Source of the DNA: Gnetum montanum | Lineage: Eukaryota > Streptophyta > Gnetopsida > Gnetales > Gnetaceae | Reading direction: 5' to 3' | Assembly: GCA_015680685.1 (NCBI GenBank) | Contig: MNCI01029297.1 | Location: forward strand, 187,376-251,375 | DNA length: 64,000 bases | In this document: piece after piece, positions 33,450 to 44,900 of the stretch | How the letters are laid out: each line of letters opens with the position of its first letter | How positions within the stretch are numbered: position 1 is the stretch's first letter | Translations under genes and position numbers: made by a program | Notes under the pieces: generated by a model | The model's database searches: none | Told to the model about the DNA's origin: nothing | Seen by the model: only the letters and a program-made list of their open reading frames with translations

Positions 33450-33481
<32 letters not shown>

Positions 33482-33495
33482 NATAAAAAATTCAT
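33205..33495 (-). pseudogene. Copia reverse transcriptase N-terminal part, interrupted by poly-C/G
   Basis: WIDAMEKELHQINKNNTWSL and the following RWIFKLKRNQYGEIEKFKA form the usual start of copia reverse transcriptase. The N-terminal side is a run of glycines translated from a G run on the minus strand and includes one ambiguous base (33482). The frame ends in a non-matching tail (SCQRLSPTTR), so a frameshift or stop separates it from 33170. Confidence 0.8.
33450..33482. repeat. Poly-C run with ambiguous base
   Basis: About 32 C in a row followed by N at 33482. Its true length cannot be trusted. It may be a real slippage tract or a consensus problem. Confidence 0.9.
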
Positions 33496-33521
33496 TATCC
33501 ATCATAATGAAAAGAGCATTC

Positions 33522-34124
33522 TCAAGAGAGTTCATGTCCTGGGTTGGTGAAGTAATGTCTCCACAAAAGTGACTTCTTGCCATGCATTATGTAAAATTTG
33601 TATCCAATATGTTGGAGGTTGGATGATATTGAGCTAGCCGAGAGGTGGCTGAAATTTTCCGAGAGGTGAACATTGTTGAGGTAGAAGGTGTTGTAGATGA
33701 AATGATTTGAGAAGGCATTGATGTAGAGGTGTGCCCTTGAAGAGGAAATAAAATTTGAGGATGGTGTTGCACTGAATGACCATGCTAGGGTTGTGTATGC
33801 TATGGTAATTGTTGGTTTATTGTTGCCACAGAGCCATGTCCTAAATTGGTAGCAGTAGGCATGTTTTTGGTAGCAGAAATCGGCATGTTTTTGGTAGTAG
33901 CAATAGGCACATTTTTTGGCAATAGAAATAGGCATGTTTTTGGTAGTAGAAATAAGCACATTTTTGGCAATAGTAGAAAAGTGAGGAGAAACAGCATCAT
34001 GGATGTCCATGTTGCTATAATGTTGAAACATTTCTTCCATGAAATTTACATCATGTGAATCAACCACATTTTTATTTGCAACATCATAGCACCTATATGC
34101 TTTTGAATTTGCACAATATCCCAC
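33522..34124 (-). pseudogene. Copia integrase-reverse transcriptase linker with 24-bp repeats
   Basis: The start (GYCANSKAYRCYDVANKNVV, then DSHDVNFMEE) is the copia segment after the integrase core. It is usually followed by a variable linker. Here that linker holds about five copies of a 24-bp unit (about 33857-33980, TGTTTTTGGTAGTAGAAAT on the plus strand) that encode a repeating KNMPIS-like peptide in one frame. Confidence 0.75.
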
Positions 34125-34157
34125 AAAAATACATGGTTACCCCTATTTATCTAGATT

Positions 34158-34934
34158 TTATCCTTCTTTTATTAGAATTTGAATGTAGCGTGGTGAACCA
34201 AAAATTTTCAAATGAGAGATATTGGATGGATATCCATTCCATAATTCATATGGAGTTTTATTTTGAATTGATCTTGATGGCATCCTATTTAAAATATATA
34301 TTGATGTTGCACAAGCTTCTGCCCAAAATTTATTCTCCAAACCTAACATTTGAAGTAGACATCTTGCCATTTCAACCACAGTTCTATTCTCAGCAATACT
34401 ATTTTGTTGAGGCATGAATGATTTGTTTGTTTGATGAATAATCCCACTTTTCTTGCAAAATTCATCAATTTCAATTGAAAAAAATTCACCACCACAATCT
34501 ATCCAAATTTTCTTAATTGAACTACCACTTTGAGTTTCTACTTCCACCTTGAATTCTTTAAAAAATCCCAATGTTTCATGTTTTAATTTCATAAAATACC
34601 CCCAAGAAAATCTTGAAAAATCATCCACTATGATTAACATATATTGGTTTTTACCTAGGCTCAATGTTTGAATGGGACTACATAAATCCATATGAACTAG
34701 ATCGAATTTTTCTTGAGATCCACGTTCTTTTCTAGGAAATGGTAACCTTGTAATTTTTCCTAGTTGACATATTCCATGATCATGATTATCCTGCAAACAA
34801 AATTTTGGCATACCTCTTACAATTTCTTCTTTTTGCATGCAGTCCATTGAGCCAAAGTTGACATGTCCTAATCGAGCATGCCATAACCATGCTATGTCTT
34901 CAATGACAGTGAGACAATGAACATCCTTTTGCAT
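34158..34934 (-). CDS. Copia integrase (with zinc-binding N-terminus)
   Basis: 258 codons, open. HARLGHVNFGSMDCM is the HHCC N-terminal region and CQLGK marks its end, although the first Cys of the CxxC pair is missing (HGICQLGK). The catalytic core has DLVHMDLCSP (first Asp), IDCGGEFF (second Asp) and NSIAENRTVVEMAR (Glu). The ending NRMPSRSIQNKTPYELW is typical of copia integrase. It would insert element DNA into the genome. The missing Cys suggests a weakened N-terminal domain. Confidence 0.9.
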   Translation of the reverse strand: MQKDVHCLTVIEDIAWLWHARLGHVNFGSMDCMQKEEIVRGMPKFCLQDNHDHGICQLGKITRLPFPRKERGSQEKFDLVHMDLCSPIQTLSLGKNQYMLIIVDDFSRFSWGYFMKLKHETLGFFKEFKVEVETQSGSSIKKIWIDCGGEFFSIEIDEFCKKSGIIHQTNKSFMPQQNSIAENRTVVEMARCLLQMLGLENKFWAEACATSIYILNRMPSRSIQNKTPYELWNGYPSNISHLKIFGSPRYIQILIKEG

Positions 34935-35321
34935 CTATAACTTGTACATCTGATTATTTCTTATAGGGATAATTGCAATACCTTTATCATCATCAACCTT
35001 AGAAATTTTACAAACATCTTTTTCAAATTCAACACGATACCCATTGTGACATAATTTCCCCACACTTAATAAATTCTTTGAAAGATCTGGAACAAAATAG
35101 ATTTGGGAAATAACATATTTGTTACCTTGAGTTGTTGTGAAGGCAAGTGATCCAATCCTGGTAATGGTTAACTTCTTCCCATTACCTATGGTTACCTTTC
35201 CATCATATTTTTCCAAGCCGGAGAACAATTTCTTATTCCTTGTCATGTGATTGCTACATCCACTATCAACATACCAAATGTTCTTGTTGTTTCTAACATC
35301 TAATACCTTTGTAGAGATCAA
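34935..35321 (-). CDS. Copia aspartic protease
   Basis: 128 codons, open. WYVDSGCSNHMT (about residues 16-27) carries the DSG catalytic motif, and FVPDLSKNLLSVGKL (about 76-90) is the conserved copia block after the domain. It would cleave the gag-pol polyprotein. It ends one codon before the integrase frame starts, and a stop separates the two. Confidence 0.9.
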   Translation of the reverse strand: MISTKVLDVRNNKNIWYVDSGCSNHMTRNKKLFSGLEKYDGKVTIGNGKKLTITRIGSLAFTTTQGNKYVISQIYFVPDLSKNLLSVGKLCHNGYRVEFEKDVCKISKVDDDKGIAIIPIRNNQMYKL

Positions 35322-35605
35322 GAGTTGATCTTCCTCCTTTTCAATATAAAATAATTTCTCACCTTTTCTTTATCTTCATGTGCTACAATTTCTTCTTTTC
35401 CCATCTTTTCATACTTCTTCCTTGACCAACATTCAAGAGTATTATGGGTGTTGGTACCACAGAAATCATAATGCTTACCTTCCTTTAATTGATCTGATCT
35501 TCCACGACCACGACCTCTAGATCTATCATGACCACATCCATGTCCTTTGAATGAGGATCCACTTGAGGATCTTTCATGTTCATTTTGATTTTGATTGGAT
35601 GTCCT
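35322..35605 (-). pseudogene. Copia gag zinc-knuckle region
   Basis: Between gag and protease the minus strand encodes a Gly/Ser/Arg-rich stretch and YDFCGTNTHNTLECW. This is a CCHC-type knuckle (CxxCxxxxHxxxxC) in which the first Cys has become Tyr. The region has stops and frame changes. The knuckle normally binds element RNA. Confidence 0.7.
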
Positions 35606-35806
35606 CTAAAATTGTGCTTGAAATGCATTTTCTATTGAATCCTGACATTCAACAATTATTTGCTCATATGCTCTTAAGCTTCCTATGAGCTTAACCATGG
35701 TCATCTTATCAAGATCTCTTGCTTCTTCAATAGCCATGACAATGGGATCATATCGTCTAGTTACACTTCGAAGGATCTTTTCAACAGCACGCCTTTCCTC
35801 AATCAT
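35606..35806 (-). pseudogene. Copia gag, C-terminal part
   Basis: 66 codons. EKILRSVTRRYDPIVMAIEE followed by ARDLDKMTMVKLIGSLRAYE is the conserved end of the copia gag domain. It continues 35837-36289 after a frame break. Confidence 0.85.
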
Positions 35807-35836
35807 TTCTCCACAAGATTCATGTCCATTTTGAAC

Positions 35837-36289
35837 TTATTGAAATTTGATAATGTATTGATCAATATTCTCTAAATCTAGCATGTGCAAAGATTCAAAA
35901 TATTTTCTTAAAACTTGTAATTTGACAACATGAACCTTTAATGATCTCTTGTATGCAATCTCCAGTGCATCCCATGCAACTTTGCTAGTTTGATGCATAA
36001 CAATTTTGGGAAAGATTGTCAGATCTAACCCAGATCGAATGATGAATAATGCTTTTGTAGCTTTCTTATGAAGCTCCTTAAATTCATTCTTTTCATCTTC
36101 CTTCAAGGCTTGAAATTTTTCTTGATCAACATCTTGAAATCCATTTTCAACAAGATCCCAAAGATCTTGTGAGATCAAGAATGTCTTCATCTTGATTGTC
36201 CAATATTCATAATTCTCTCCGTTGAAGATAGGAACTTGGAGAGACATAGATCCATGATTTTGGGCCATCTTGGAGAGATCTTTTGTCAA
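35837..36289 (-). pseudogene. Copia gag, N-terminal part
   Basis: 150 codons. VPIFNGENYEYWTIKMKTFL (about 19-38), the classic start of the copia gag domain, then QDLWDLVENGF and the AWDALEIAYKRSLKVHVVKL block (about 108-127). The start Met follows the primer-binding site by about 15-30 bp, so there is almost no leader. The frame ends at a stop before 35806. Confidence 0.9.
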
Positions 36290-36302
36290 GAATCTAAGCT
36301 AA

Positions 36303-36317
36303 CCAACTCTAATACCA
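36303..36317 (-). promoter_or_regulatory. Copia primer-binding site (initiator Met tRNA)
   Basis: On the minus strand TGGTATTAGAGTTGG starts two to three bases after the LTR end. It matches the common plant TGGTATCAGAGC site with one C-to-T change. Confidence 0.85.
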
Positions 36318-36319
36318 AA

Positions 36320-36690
36320 TGAAGAGTCTAAAGGGCCCTGGATCTACGAACTAAGCTTAAGGGAAATAAACTTTGTTAGAATAAGAACACTCTTGTTAAA
36401 CTTTCTAACTTCTTTATGTCTTTTGTATTATTTTTTTCTATTGAGAATTAATATGTACTATTACAATTATATAGGCCTTGATTTCCCAAGAATAGATTTG
36501 GAGAGATAAGTATGAATCTCAGAAATCATGGGGATGATCCTTATCATCATATTTAAGGATCTTCTTAATATGGGATGTCCTAAACATGGATTGGATAAGA
36601 GTTACATGAATAGGATCTCATCTTTAAAATAGATTAATGAATGAGATCTATCTAATTCTATTGTGGAACATCCAGTCATCATATTCCACA
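36320..36690 (-). mobile_element. Copia 5' LTR
   Basis: 371 bp. Very similar to the 3' LTR. A candidate TATA complement lies in ACAATTATATAGGCC, present in both LTRs. Confidence 0.95.
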
Positions 36691-36929
36691 TAGATGACAT
36701 AAGTAAGTTTAGTGCAAGTGTACTTTTTTTAGTGTTATCCATTGTTAGAATAAGTAGGATCTTGACATTATTTTTTACAAATCTGAGCATAAAAATTCCT
36801 CAAAATAGCATCATAAGGCATATTTCCAAAGCATAAACACATCTAGAGTCCATTCTAGGTTATAACCCAAAATATAAGCATTAGTTTCAGTGATCTTGCC
36901 AACTTTGAGTGTGAAAAATTCAAAGGGTT

Positions 36930-39190
36930 ATTAAGTGATATTGACACTAGCATCAACATCACTACTTGAATGTCACCTCTATGTTACCACCATTAAAATT
37001 GATTTCAAGCCTCAATTTTGATTCCATTTTATGTTAGATAACATGTTTGCATTATTCTAAGCATAAAAGATATTGATTTTTAACTTTTTAGCAAGTTTCT
37101 TTGTATCACAAAAGCTAAAACATTTTCTAAGGTTGGGTACCTAATGCTAACACTAATGCTAGTGTTTCTATCAACACAAGTGTCACTAGCCTTATTTCTA
37201 TCACAGCACTTGTTCCACATGCAAATATTAGCATTTTAACTTTAATTTTGACCTAATGGCTCTCTACTAACTAGTTAACATTTTTTTGAAGGTATTAAAT
37301 TGTGAAGTATGTGTGATATCAAGGTTCTCTTGGAAATGTTGGTAAGATCCAAGACTGCAAAATTTTACATTTGGCATCATTTTTTAAATCCATAAAGTCC
37401 TTAATATTCCATGCGCATTATCATAATGAAATTTGACATTGATTTGGGCATAGAAGTTGTATTTAAATCTCATGATGTTAGGTTGGAGGGCATAGAAAAT
37501 CATAAATTTAAAGGAGGTGACACTAATGTAAATGTAATTTGCCTTAGAAATTAGTATTAGTAAAGAAAAACATAAAAATTTTCTAAGTATGAGAGTTTGA
37601 TGTTGATGTTAGTGTTGGTAACAATGTTTGCATCACCTACACGACTACCTTCTAAGCATCTATAAAACCCTTTCCCACAAGTTGATCACCTCCATGTAAT
37701 AGCTCTTCATCATATTTGTGAGAAGGTTTAAGTGTAATATCATAAAAGATAGAAATTTGCAAAAATCTCTTGATGATCAAAAGTAAACATCCATTAAATC
37801 CATCTCTAAGTTTATCTATAGATGGACTTTGCTAATAATGGAACTTATACATTCATTTCTTGAAAATTAGCTTCTGGACATTTTTGAGAGAGTTTTTAAT
37901 GATTATATAAAAGGAAATTTATTCTAACCCAAGTCAGTTAGTCTTTGCAATGCCATAACTTTTGTTAAGCACATTGATGAGGTGGCCATTCAATGGGTTA
38001 ACTTTTGCAAGAAGGCTAACAAGGAAACTAATAAGGAGAGAGCCCATAATATGTAAGACAAAAAATGGCATTAGTGAACTAATCCTTAGTAGGTTTATTA
38101 TCACTAATGATTGTGAATAAAAATTATATAATGGAAGGGTTGATAAGTGACATTAACACTAGCATCAACATCACTACTTGAATGTCACCTCTATGTTACG
38201 ACCATTAAACTTGATTCTAGGCCATAGTTTTGATTCCATTTTACTTTAGATAACATGTTTGCATTATTATAAGAACAAAAGGTATTGATGTTTAACATTT
38301 TTAGCAAGTTTCTTTTATCACAAAAGATAAAACGTTTTCTAAGGCTAGGTAGTTGATGCTAACACTAATATTACTGTTTCTATTAGCACAAGTGTCACTA
38401 GCCTTGTTTCTATCATAGCACTTGTCCCACATGCAAAAAAATAGCATTTTGACTTTAATTTTGACCTCATGGCACTCTATTGACTAGTTGACATTTTCCA
38501 AAGGTATTAAATTGCGAATTATGTGAGGTATCAATGTTACCTTGGCAATGTTGTAAGAGCCAAGATCAAAACATTTTACATTTGGCATCATTTTTTTATT
38601 CCACAGAGTCCTTAACATCTCATGGTTATTATCATAATGGAATTTGACATTGATTTTGGCATCAAAAGTTATATCTAAATCCAATGATGTTAGGTTGGAG
38701 GGCATAGAAAATCTTAAGTTTGAAAGAGGTGACATTGATGTGACTAGAATTTTCCTTAGAAATTAGTATTAGTAAAGAAAAACATAAAAATATTCATAAG
38801 TATGAGAAGTTGATGTTGATGTTAGTGTTAGTACTAGTGTTTGCATTACCTACACGACTACCTTCTAAGCATCTATAGAACCATTCCCCACAATTCTATC
38901 ACCTCCACGAAATAGGTCTTCATCATCTTCATGAAAATATTTAAGTGTAATATCATAAAAGGTAGAACTTTGCAAAAGCTATTGGTCATCAAAAGTAAAC
39001 ATCCATTAAATCCATTTCCAAGTTTATCTCTAAATGGACTTTACCAATAATGGAACTTATACATTCATTTTTTGAAAATTAGATTCTAGAGATTTTTGAG
39101 AGAGTTGTTAATGATTATATCAGAGGAAAGTTAGTCTTACCTAGGTTAGTTAGTCTTTACAATGCCATCATACCCTCTAGGAAATCATGG
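36930..39190. repeat. 1212-bp-spaced duplication (two copies of about 1.03 kb)
   Basis: CATCAACATCACTACTTGAATG lies at 36951 and 38163. The block GAAAATTAG.TTCT.GA.ATTTTTGAGAGAGTT lies at about 37860 and 39072. All landmarks keep a 1212-bp offset. Copies run about 36938-37965 and 38150-39177, with about 180 bp between them that is present once. Each copy could be read as TGATATTGAC..AATGCCA, that is TG..CA, so a tiny LTR-type element is possible. I see no primer-binding site. Confidence 0.85.
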
Positions 39191-40080
39191 TTCCTATGGG
39201 TTGGGCTAAGATTCTTTTCACCTTAAAGGAAAATATAGAATTATAAGATGAATGATTTTTTAAATGCTAGAGTGGGGACCACATGAAAAGAAGATTACAA
39301 GATGCTAAGTATTTCTTTGCTGGACCAATTCCTAAGAGTGCAAGTGGTCAGGTTTCTAAGTTGGCATTGTTAGCCATCTAGTAGGAAGTAGAAAAGATGG
39401 TTAAGATATTTTTCATTCAATCAGGCAATGTCTAGAAGCTCTAGGATGCCTACGTTTCCTTCTTATATTACATGCAACTAGGTAGGTGGGTTAACTTTCC
39501 AAAATTAACACTATTGACTCTAGATTTTTTTGGAAATGACCAAGGTTATAAAGAATACTGGGATGTGGCAGCCTCAACAATGCTTATTTTAGGAGGATGC
39601 ATCCTTATCTATTCAATTGGTAATGCCCTGAGGAGGTACAACTTGAACTTGGAGGAAATTATATTCATAACTATGTAGCAAGGCAAGTGCTCCATGCTAT
39701 TAGCCTCTCAAAGTCAAAAAAGTTCATAGATCTTAAGAAATTAGCCTTGAATTTGGATTTGGATGTAGTATTTATAGGCCTAGCATTTTTAAATCAACTG
39801 TGGGAATCCATATGAGAAGCCTTTTTGATGTTAGATTGTCCCACCATGAGGGAAGCTATATCTTTCCCATATTAAGCCAAGGCATCCATCCTCTCCTTGA
39901 TATCATGATCAGCAAATGCAAGATATTGGAAATCTGGATCCACAATAGAAACCTTTCATTCATAACCAAACTTTGGGCATATGCTATCCCTTTTGTCAAT
40001 AATTTGAGCCTAGAAATTCTAATTACCATTGCAATACAAATAAATGAAATTATAAGTACAAGTTCTAACCTTTAGTTTCT
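39191..40080. other. Unassigned AT-rich sequence
   Basis: Two short plus-strand frames (39472-39678 and 39800-40075) have no motif I recognise. No repeat border is visible. I would not call genes here. Confidence 0.4.
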
Positions 40081-42255
40081 CCATAAATATTTTTTCCATC
40101 TCTCAAACTAACTATTCTTTATCTACATACCTTTGACCTCTAAGCTATACACTTCACCTTCTTACACTGCATGAAGTTTTTCTTTGCTTCTCTTAAGAAA
40201 TGTAGTTGGGGGTACAAGTTTGATCTTGTACTAGGAGAAACTTCCTATTATTAGTGTATTTTGAAGCCTTTACCTTACCATTATCTTTTCTAGTAATTGT
40301 ACTATCCAACTCATTGATAATTACCTTAATTTTTTATTAATTTGTGATGACATGTTCAACACTTTGCAGGGTAGAATTATATAGGTTTAAACTAACTCTA
40401 TATCTCACTAATTAATAGGTACTGCAACTTTTTTTTGGCAAAATGAACAACCAAGATAGAATTGTCTAGGACGCATGAAGTAGGAGATCAAGGCTTTATG
40501 CATACTTGGGATCTTTTTCATATTAAATCTTATCATATTTTTTTTAATTTTCTTCTTAGACATCTATCAATGGTGTGCCCCATCTTGCCAATGATAATGC
40601 ATCACTAGAATCTTAAAGTGTGTCTATTTTGTATGGCTTATAGAAATTTAATTTTACTTGAAGGGTATATACTAGTAATCTTGTATAAGAGCATGTGTTA
40701 ACTGTTGCATTTTTAAATAGCATAAATTTTTTTCTTTTAAATATTCTTATTCTTGATAATTCTTCTCAATAGCTTCTAATTTTTTAACTCATTAGTTTTT
40801 TGGATAAGATATTTATTTAATTTCTTTATATAATATTATCCAAAAATAGATTCATTTAGAGCTATTAAATTATTTTGGATCTTTTCCTAAATGATACTCT
40901 ACTTCTCTATCAGCCCATTTGTCAAGTCTTCTAGTTGAGTTTCAGCAAAGTCAACTCATTTTTTTAGGATTTCATCACTTATGTCGATCAATCTTTGTTT
41001 TCTTCTCTCTATTCATTTCTAAATTGATATTATTTTCTTAATTTTAGAAATTGGAAGATTTTTCTTTTCTTCAATTAGTGCTTCAATATCTCTTTTTATT
41101 TATTTGTATTCAGTATCATTTTTTATTGAATCAAAAGATTTAGAGCTTGTTTCAACTTGGGATTATACATATCATAGTCTCAATCCATGTTATAGTATTC
41201 TTGGTCACTTGGTCCAAAGTTATCTAAATCTCTAAAATACTTATCTTCACTTAATAGGATATCTCTTTATTTAAACTTGACATCTTTTTTAACAACTAAA
41301 TCATAATATTTTTTGATAAATTATATTCTTCAATGAAATTGATTTTTAAAAGAGAATGCTTCCAAGGAACAAGGTGCATCATTTAGGATCTCTACTATTG
41401 ATACCTCCCATCATTTACATTAATTTTCTTTTATTGCAAGACAAGGGCTCTTATATTAGTACAAGATAACTCACAGAAATTATTAGAAATAGTATACCTT
41501 ATTGAGAATAGTTACAAGATAAGGTCAATGACTCACATAGAAATACATAGTAACCAATGACATAACAAGCATAATAAAAGAAAATAGTAAAAGATTTATT
41601 CTACTAGACCATTGCATACCTCTTCATGGTGATTTCCTTATCATGTGTTTTCACAAGTGCATAATTTTTCTCACTGTACTGATTGCTAATTATGCTAATA
41701 GTTTGAGGAAGGAAGTAGTTGCCACTCTGGAACACATCTCATTGTTTGAGGTGGATTATGAGCAATTCAGAAAAATGAATAACTTTGGTACCTTATTTAG
41801 TAGGTGGGCTAGGAAAACCTATTACCCTTTCTAACAGGAAAATTAACAATATGCTTCAACTTTTGATGATCTTTCCCTTAATCTCTCCCTTTGTTGATGA
41901 AGTAAACTTCTTTTTTTTTCTTTGAATCATCGTTACTTTTCTCTTTAGATAACTTCTTTGACTTTTGAACTTTATCTTTCTCATTCTTATTTAAAGATAA
42001 TCCAAACTTCGTAATTTTCATTTCAACCTTAAGAGCAAGATCATAATATTTATCAAGAGTATTAGGCTCATAAAATGTTAAATCTTTCTAATATTGTATC
42101 CTTATCCGACTAATAAAGTTAGAAACTTGCTCATATTTAGACTAGTGATGGACTTCAACATTTTGTAAAGGCTTATAAAATCATATGAGTTGATGCATCA
42201 CTATTTATGATTCATTCATTTTTTCTAAGAATCCTTATATTATAATGTAACAAAA
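40081..42255 (-). pseudogene. Decayed minus-strand retroelement gag-like region
   Basis: Only short islands of protein survive. At about 42120-41890 the minus strand gives EPNTLDKYYDLALKVEMKI followed by a lysine/serine-rich run, as at the end of a gypsy gag domain. At about 41120-40760 lie acidic and coiled-coil-like stretches (EDLTNGLIEK, IQNNLIALNESI). At about 40620-40545 comes a knuckle-like GKMGHTIDRCLRRKL. Stops are frequent. It belongs to an old element I cannot classify. Confidence 0.5.
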
Positions 42256-42499
42256 TTTGCATCTCCTTCACCTTTTTCTTAAAACTAACATTTTCTTCCT
42301 TCTTTGGACTTTTTTGTTTGAATACATAATTAGAGAAAAATCCATATTTAAACTAATATTTGTCTTAAAAATGTTCCTTCTTGGAAAATGTTACATTTTC
42401 AATGCTACTATCTTATGCCTAATATCTAATACGATGTATATTTTATGTTTTCCATGACATCTAGGAATGAGATGTTACATCTTTACTCTTCCATTTTCT

Positions 42500-43430
42500 C
42501 AACAACCTTCTTCCTTGGCCACTTGTTCTATTAGCCTTTGGATTTGATGGGATCTCATCTTAGAAAGTCTTCCTTGAACATAAATCCAAAAATTTTCTTT
42601 TGTTTTATTTCAAAGCCCATCTATGATGTGACAAAGTTGTTTCCATTGAGAAAATCTATGGCCCAAGGATAGGTGCAAAAAACCATAGTACTTGCTTAAG
42701 ATTGTGTCCAAGGACTCATGATTTCTGTGCTTCCATCCTTGGACCTGGTTCCTCAAATTTGACACTTTGGAGTATGTTAGGTACTTATTATTAAATAGCT
42801 TCAACATGGTGCTTCACCTACAAATGGATTCTAGTTCCAAGGACTAGTACCAATTTTCTACTTCTTCATTAAGTATCCTTGAAAATATTTGGAGCTTCTA
42901 CCAATCATTCTCAATATTTTATAAGGAATAGCCATCTTAGAAAGATTGCAGATTGTATTGTGGATATGCATTATATCCTCCTCTAAATTTGAGTATATTG
43001 TTCATATTCAATCATTTGATCTAACTATCCTTTATATGTCTAATGGGGATTCTAACTGCTTATAAAACATCCAACATGTTTCTAGTGGCCAGAAATGGTT
43101 CATTATTGTTTCCACATCTACAATGGTCCCTATCATGGCTATATTTCCTATAACCAATTCTGTTGTACCTCCTTTTCTAGTGATAGTCTTCTTCCTCTTG
43201 GTGTTGTCTATGATCTCAACTTCTATCATCAAGGTGGGATCTCCTATCATCTCCATCTCGATCCCAATCTCTCCTACTTCTTTCTCCATCATAACTCCTT
43301 CTATTGAAATTTGATGAGGAGGAGGATGATGATGAAGATGAAGGATAAGAAGAACAATGTCTACTAGTCTATCTCCTTTGATCCTTATCCTCATCATTTT
43401 GTTTCTATTTTTCATTCTCATTGTCATTCT
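42500..43430 (-). pseudogene. Element E5: gag of the E3 family, opposite orientation
   Basis: Minus strand 42807-42610 gives MLKLFNNKYLTYSKVSNLRN and SLGHRFSQWKQLCHIIDGL. The sequence continues in frame past a stop as YVQGRLSKMRSHQIQRLIEQ to about 42500. This matches E3 at 47130-47450 (LFNDKY, GHGYSQQDQLRHLVDGL, RSHHIHRVLEQVA) in order and spacing. 43427-43032 covers the Ser/Arg-rich region that precedes it. It is a second, older copy of the E3 family in inverse orientation. Confidence 0.78.
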
Positions 43431-44900
43431 CCTTGTCCTTAAATGAATGACTATGAGTATTATCTTTTAAGTTTACTTGGCCTTTAAATCCAACCTTCCC
43501 ATTTCCAATGTTCTCCAAGGTTTACTACAACCATTGGTGAAGGGCATCCTCCTAAAAAAAAAAAGAGGAGAATCTATATATTGAGATTGGCCAAAAAAGA
43601 AATCCTCACCTTCGTTATGTGGCTGAAAAAATAATGATGTTAGAATCCTTTTTCCCTTAGAGACTTCATAGTGGACCTACATGCATTTTTCCTTACGAAA
43701 TTGTACTTTTACAGGCTAGCAGTCTCTGGAGATTTGATCCATCCCATAGTAGTTAGGCCTAGCTATTTCAACATCCAACATCATCATTTTGATCATGAGT
43801 ATGGTAGGGATGGATCAATCAAAAGATAACATAATGCTATCATCTATATCTCTTCATCATAGATACTCATCCCAATGAAGAATGAATGTGAACTCTAGAT
43901 AAAGGGATCTAGATGGGTGTATAAGATCTTTAATTATTGGGGTTTTCTACTGGTGACTTTCTACATATGTTCCTATTATCTTTCTTGTTGTCATTCTTGT
44001 TGCTTGTTGGTCTTATCTCCATGTAGGGGAGATTCAGTCCTATGAGTGGAAGCCATTTTTAAAATAGATGTAACTCCACCTTAGGGTATTGTTATTATTA
44101 TTGTGATTTAGAGATATATTTTTGTTAGATGCTCCCAAAATGCTCATGTATGACTTCATTAGTTAATGATATTTTACACACTTAGCAAAACTAAGTCTCT
44201 AGCAATGGTAGGTATCTCCTACGCCCAACCACATGAATCACAGGCATTCACTAGTGATCTCGTTGAACTCCGTAGACTTAGTTACCCAAAATATTCCTAA
44301 ATAGTGAATTGTGTAGTTGTCAATTCATTTTCTTCTTAACTTACAGCTATATGTTATCAATATGTATAGTTAAGTGTGGTTAAGGCACATGATGTATATT
44401 TTTATAATTATTTTTAAGATATTTTTATCCTAATAGCTAGATGAGTGAATGAAGGTTTAACAATTAATTATCTAACTAATCATCTAATCTACTAACTAAC
44501 TATCCTAATGTAGAGTAACCATTCTTACTTGTCATACACATCTCAAACTAGTGTTAACACTATTAGGTTACCAAGTGGCTATTACTGGGCATATCAAATA
44601 TCCACTACTAGGATTACTAAGTGTTAACATGTTATGCTTGAAGTGGTCATACTTACATATTTATGATTAATAACATTAATTATTTAATTATAAGTGGTAA
44701 TGGAAAATGCCAGTATAGTAAAGTACATCAAAGTAAAGTTAAGTTAGTCTAAGTTCTACAATAGAAATAGGAAATCTTGATTTTATTGCCATCATGCCAA
44801 TGTGTTTAGATATATTGGCATTTAAATAAAGCTTCATACAATCTCTTAGATCCACACTGTGCACACTCAGAGAGAAAATATTCTATCTCTAGGGAAATGA
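43431..44900. other. Unassigned sequence between E5 and the E3 LTR
   Basis: AT-rich and without coding features. It probably holds the leader of E5 and the first part of the E3 5' LTR, whose TG start I could not place. Confidence 0.4.

Larger units (their letters stand above)
31736..36690 (-). mobile_element. Complete but decayed Ty1/copia retrotransposon
   Basis: LTRs of 371 bp (36320-36690, 5') and 375 bp (31736-32110, 3') start TGTGGAATATGATGAC and end ..GACTCTTCA on the minus strand. Both flanks are TAGAT (31731-31735 and 36691-36695), a 5-bp target duplication. The order is gag, protease, integrase, reverse transcriptase, RNase H, which is diagnostic of copia. A primer-binding site for initiator Met tRNA follows the 5' LTR, and a G-rich polypurine tract precedes the 3' LTR. 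The LTRs look very alike, while the coding region has several stops, so it cannot move on its own proteins. Confidence 0.96.

Noticed and set aside
33846-34058. 70-codon plus frame with repeated GxFGxRNxHVF text
   Set aside because: It is the opposite strand of the 24-bp repeats in the copia linker.
40081-42255. Integrated pararetrovirus
   Set aside because: A coiled-coil-like stretch and a knuckle are present, but no movement protein or reverse transcriptase is visible. A decayed retrotransposon gag explains it equally well.
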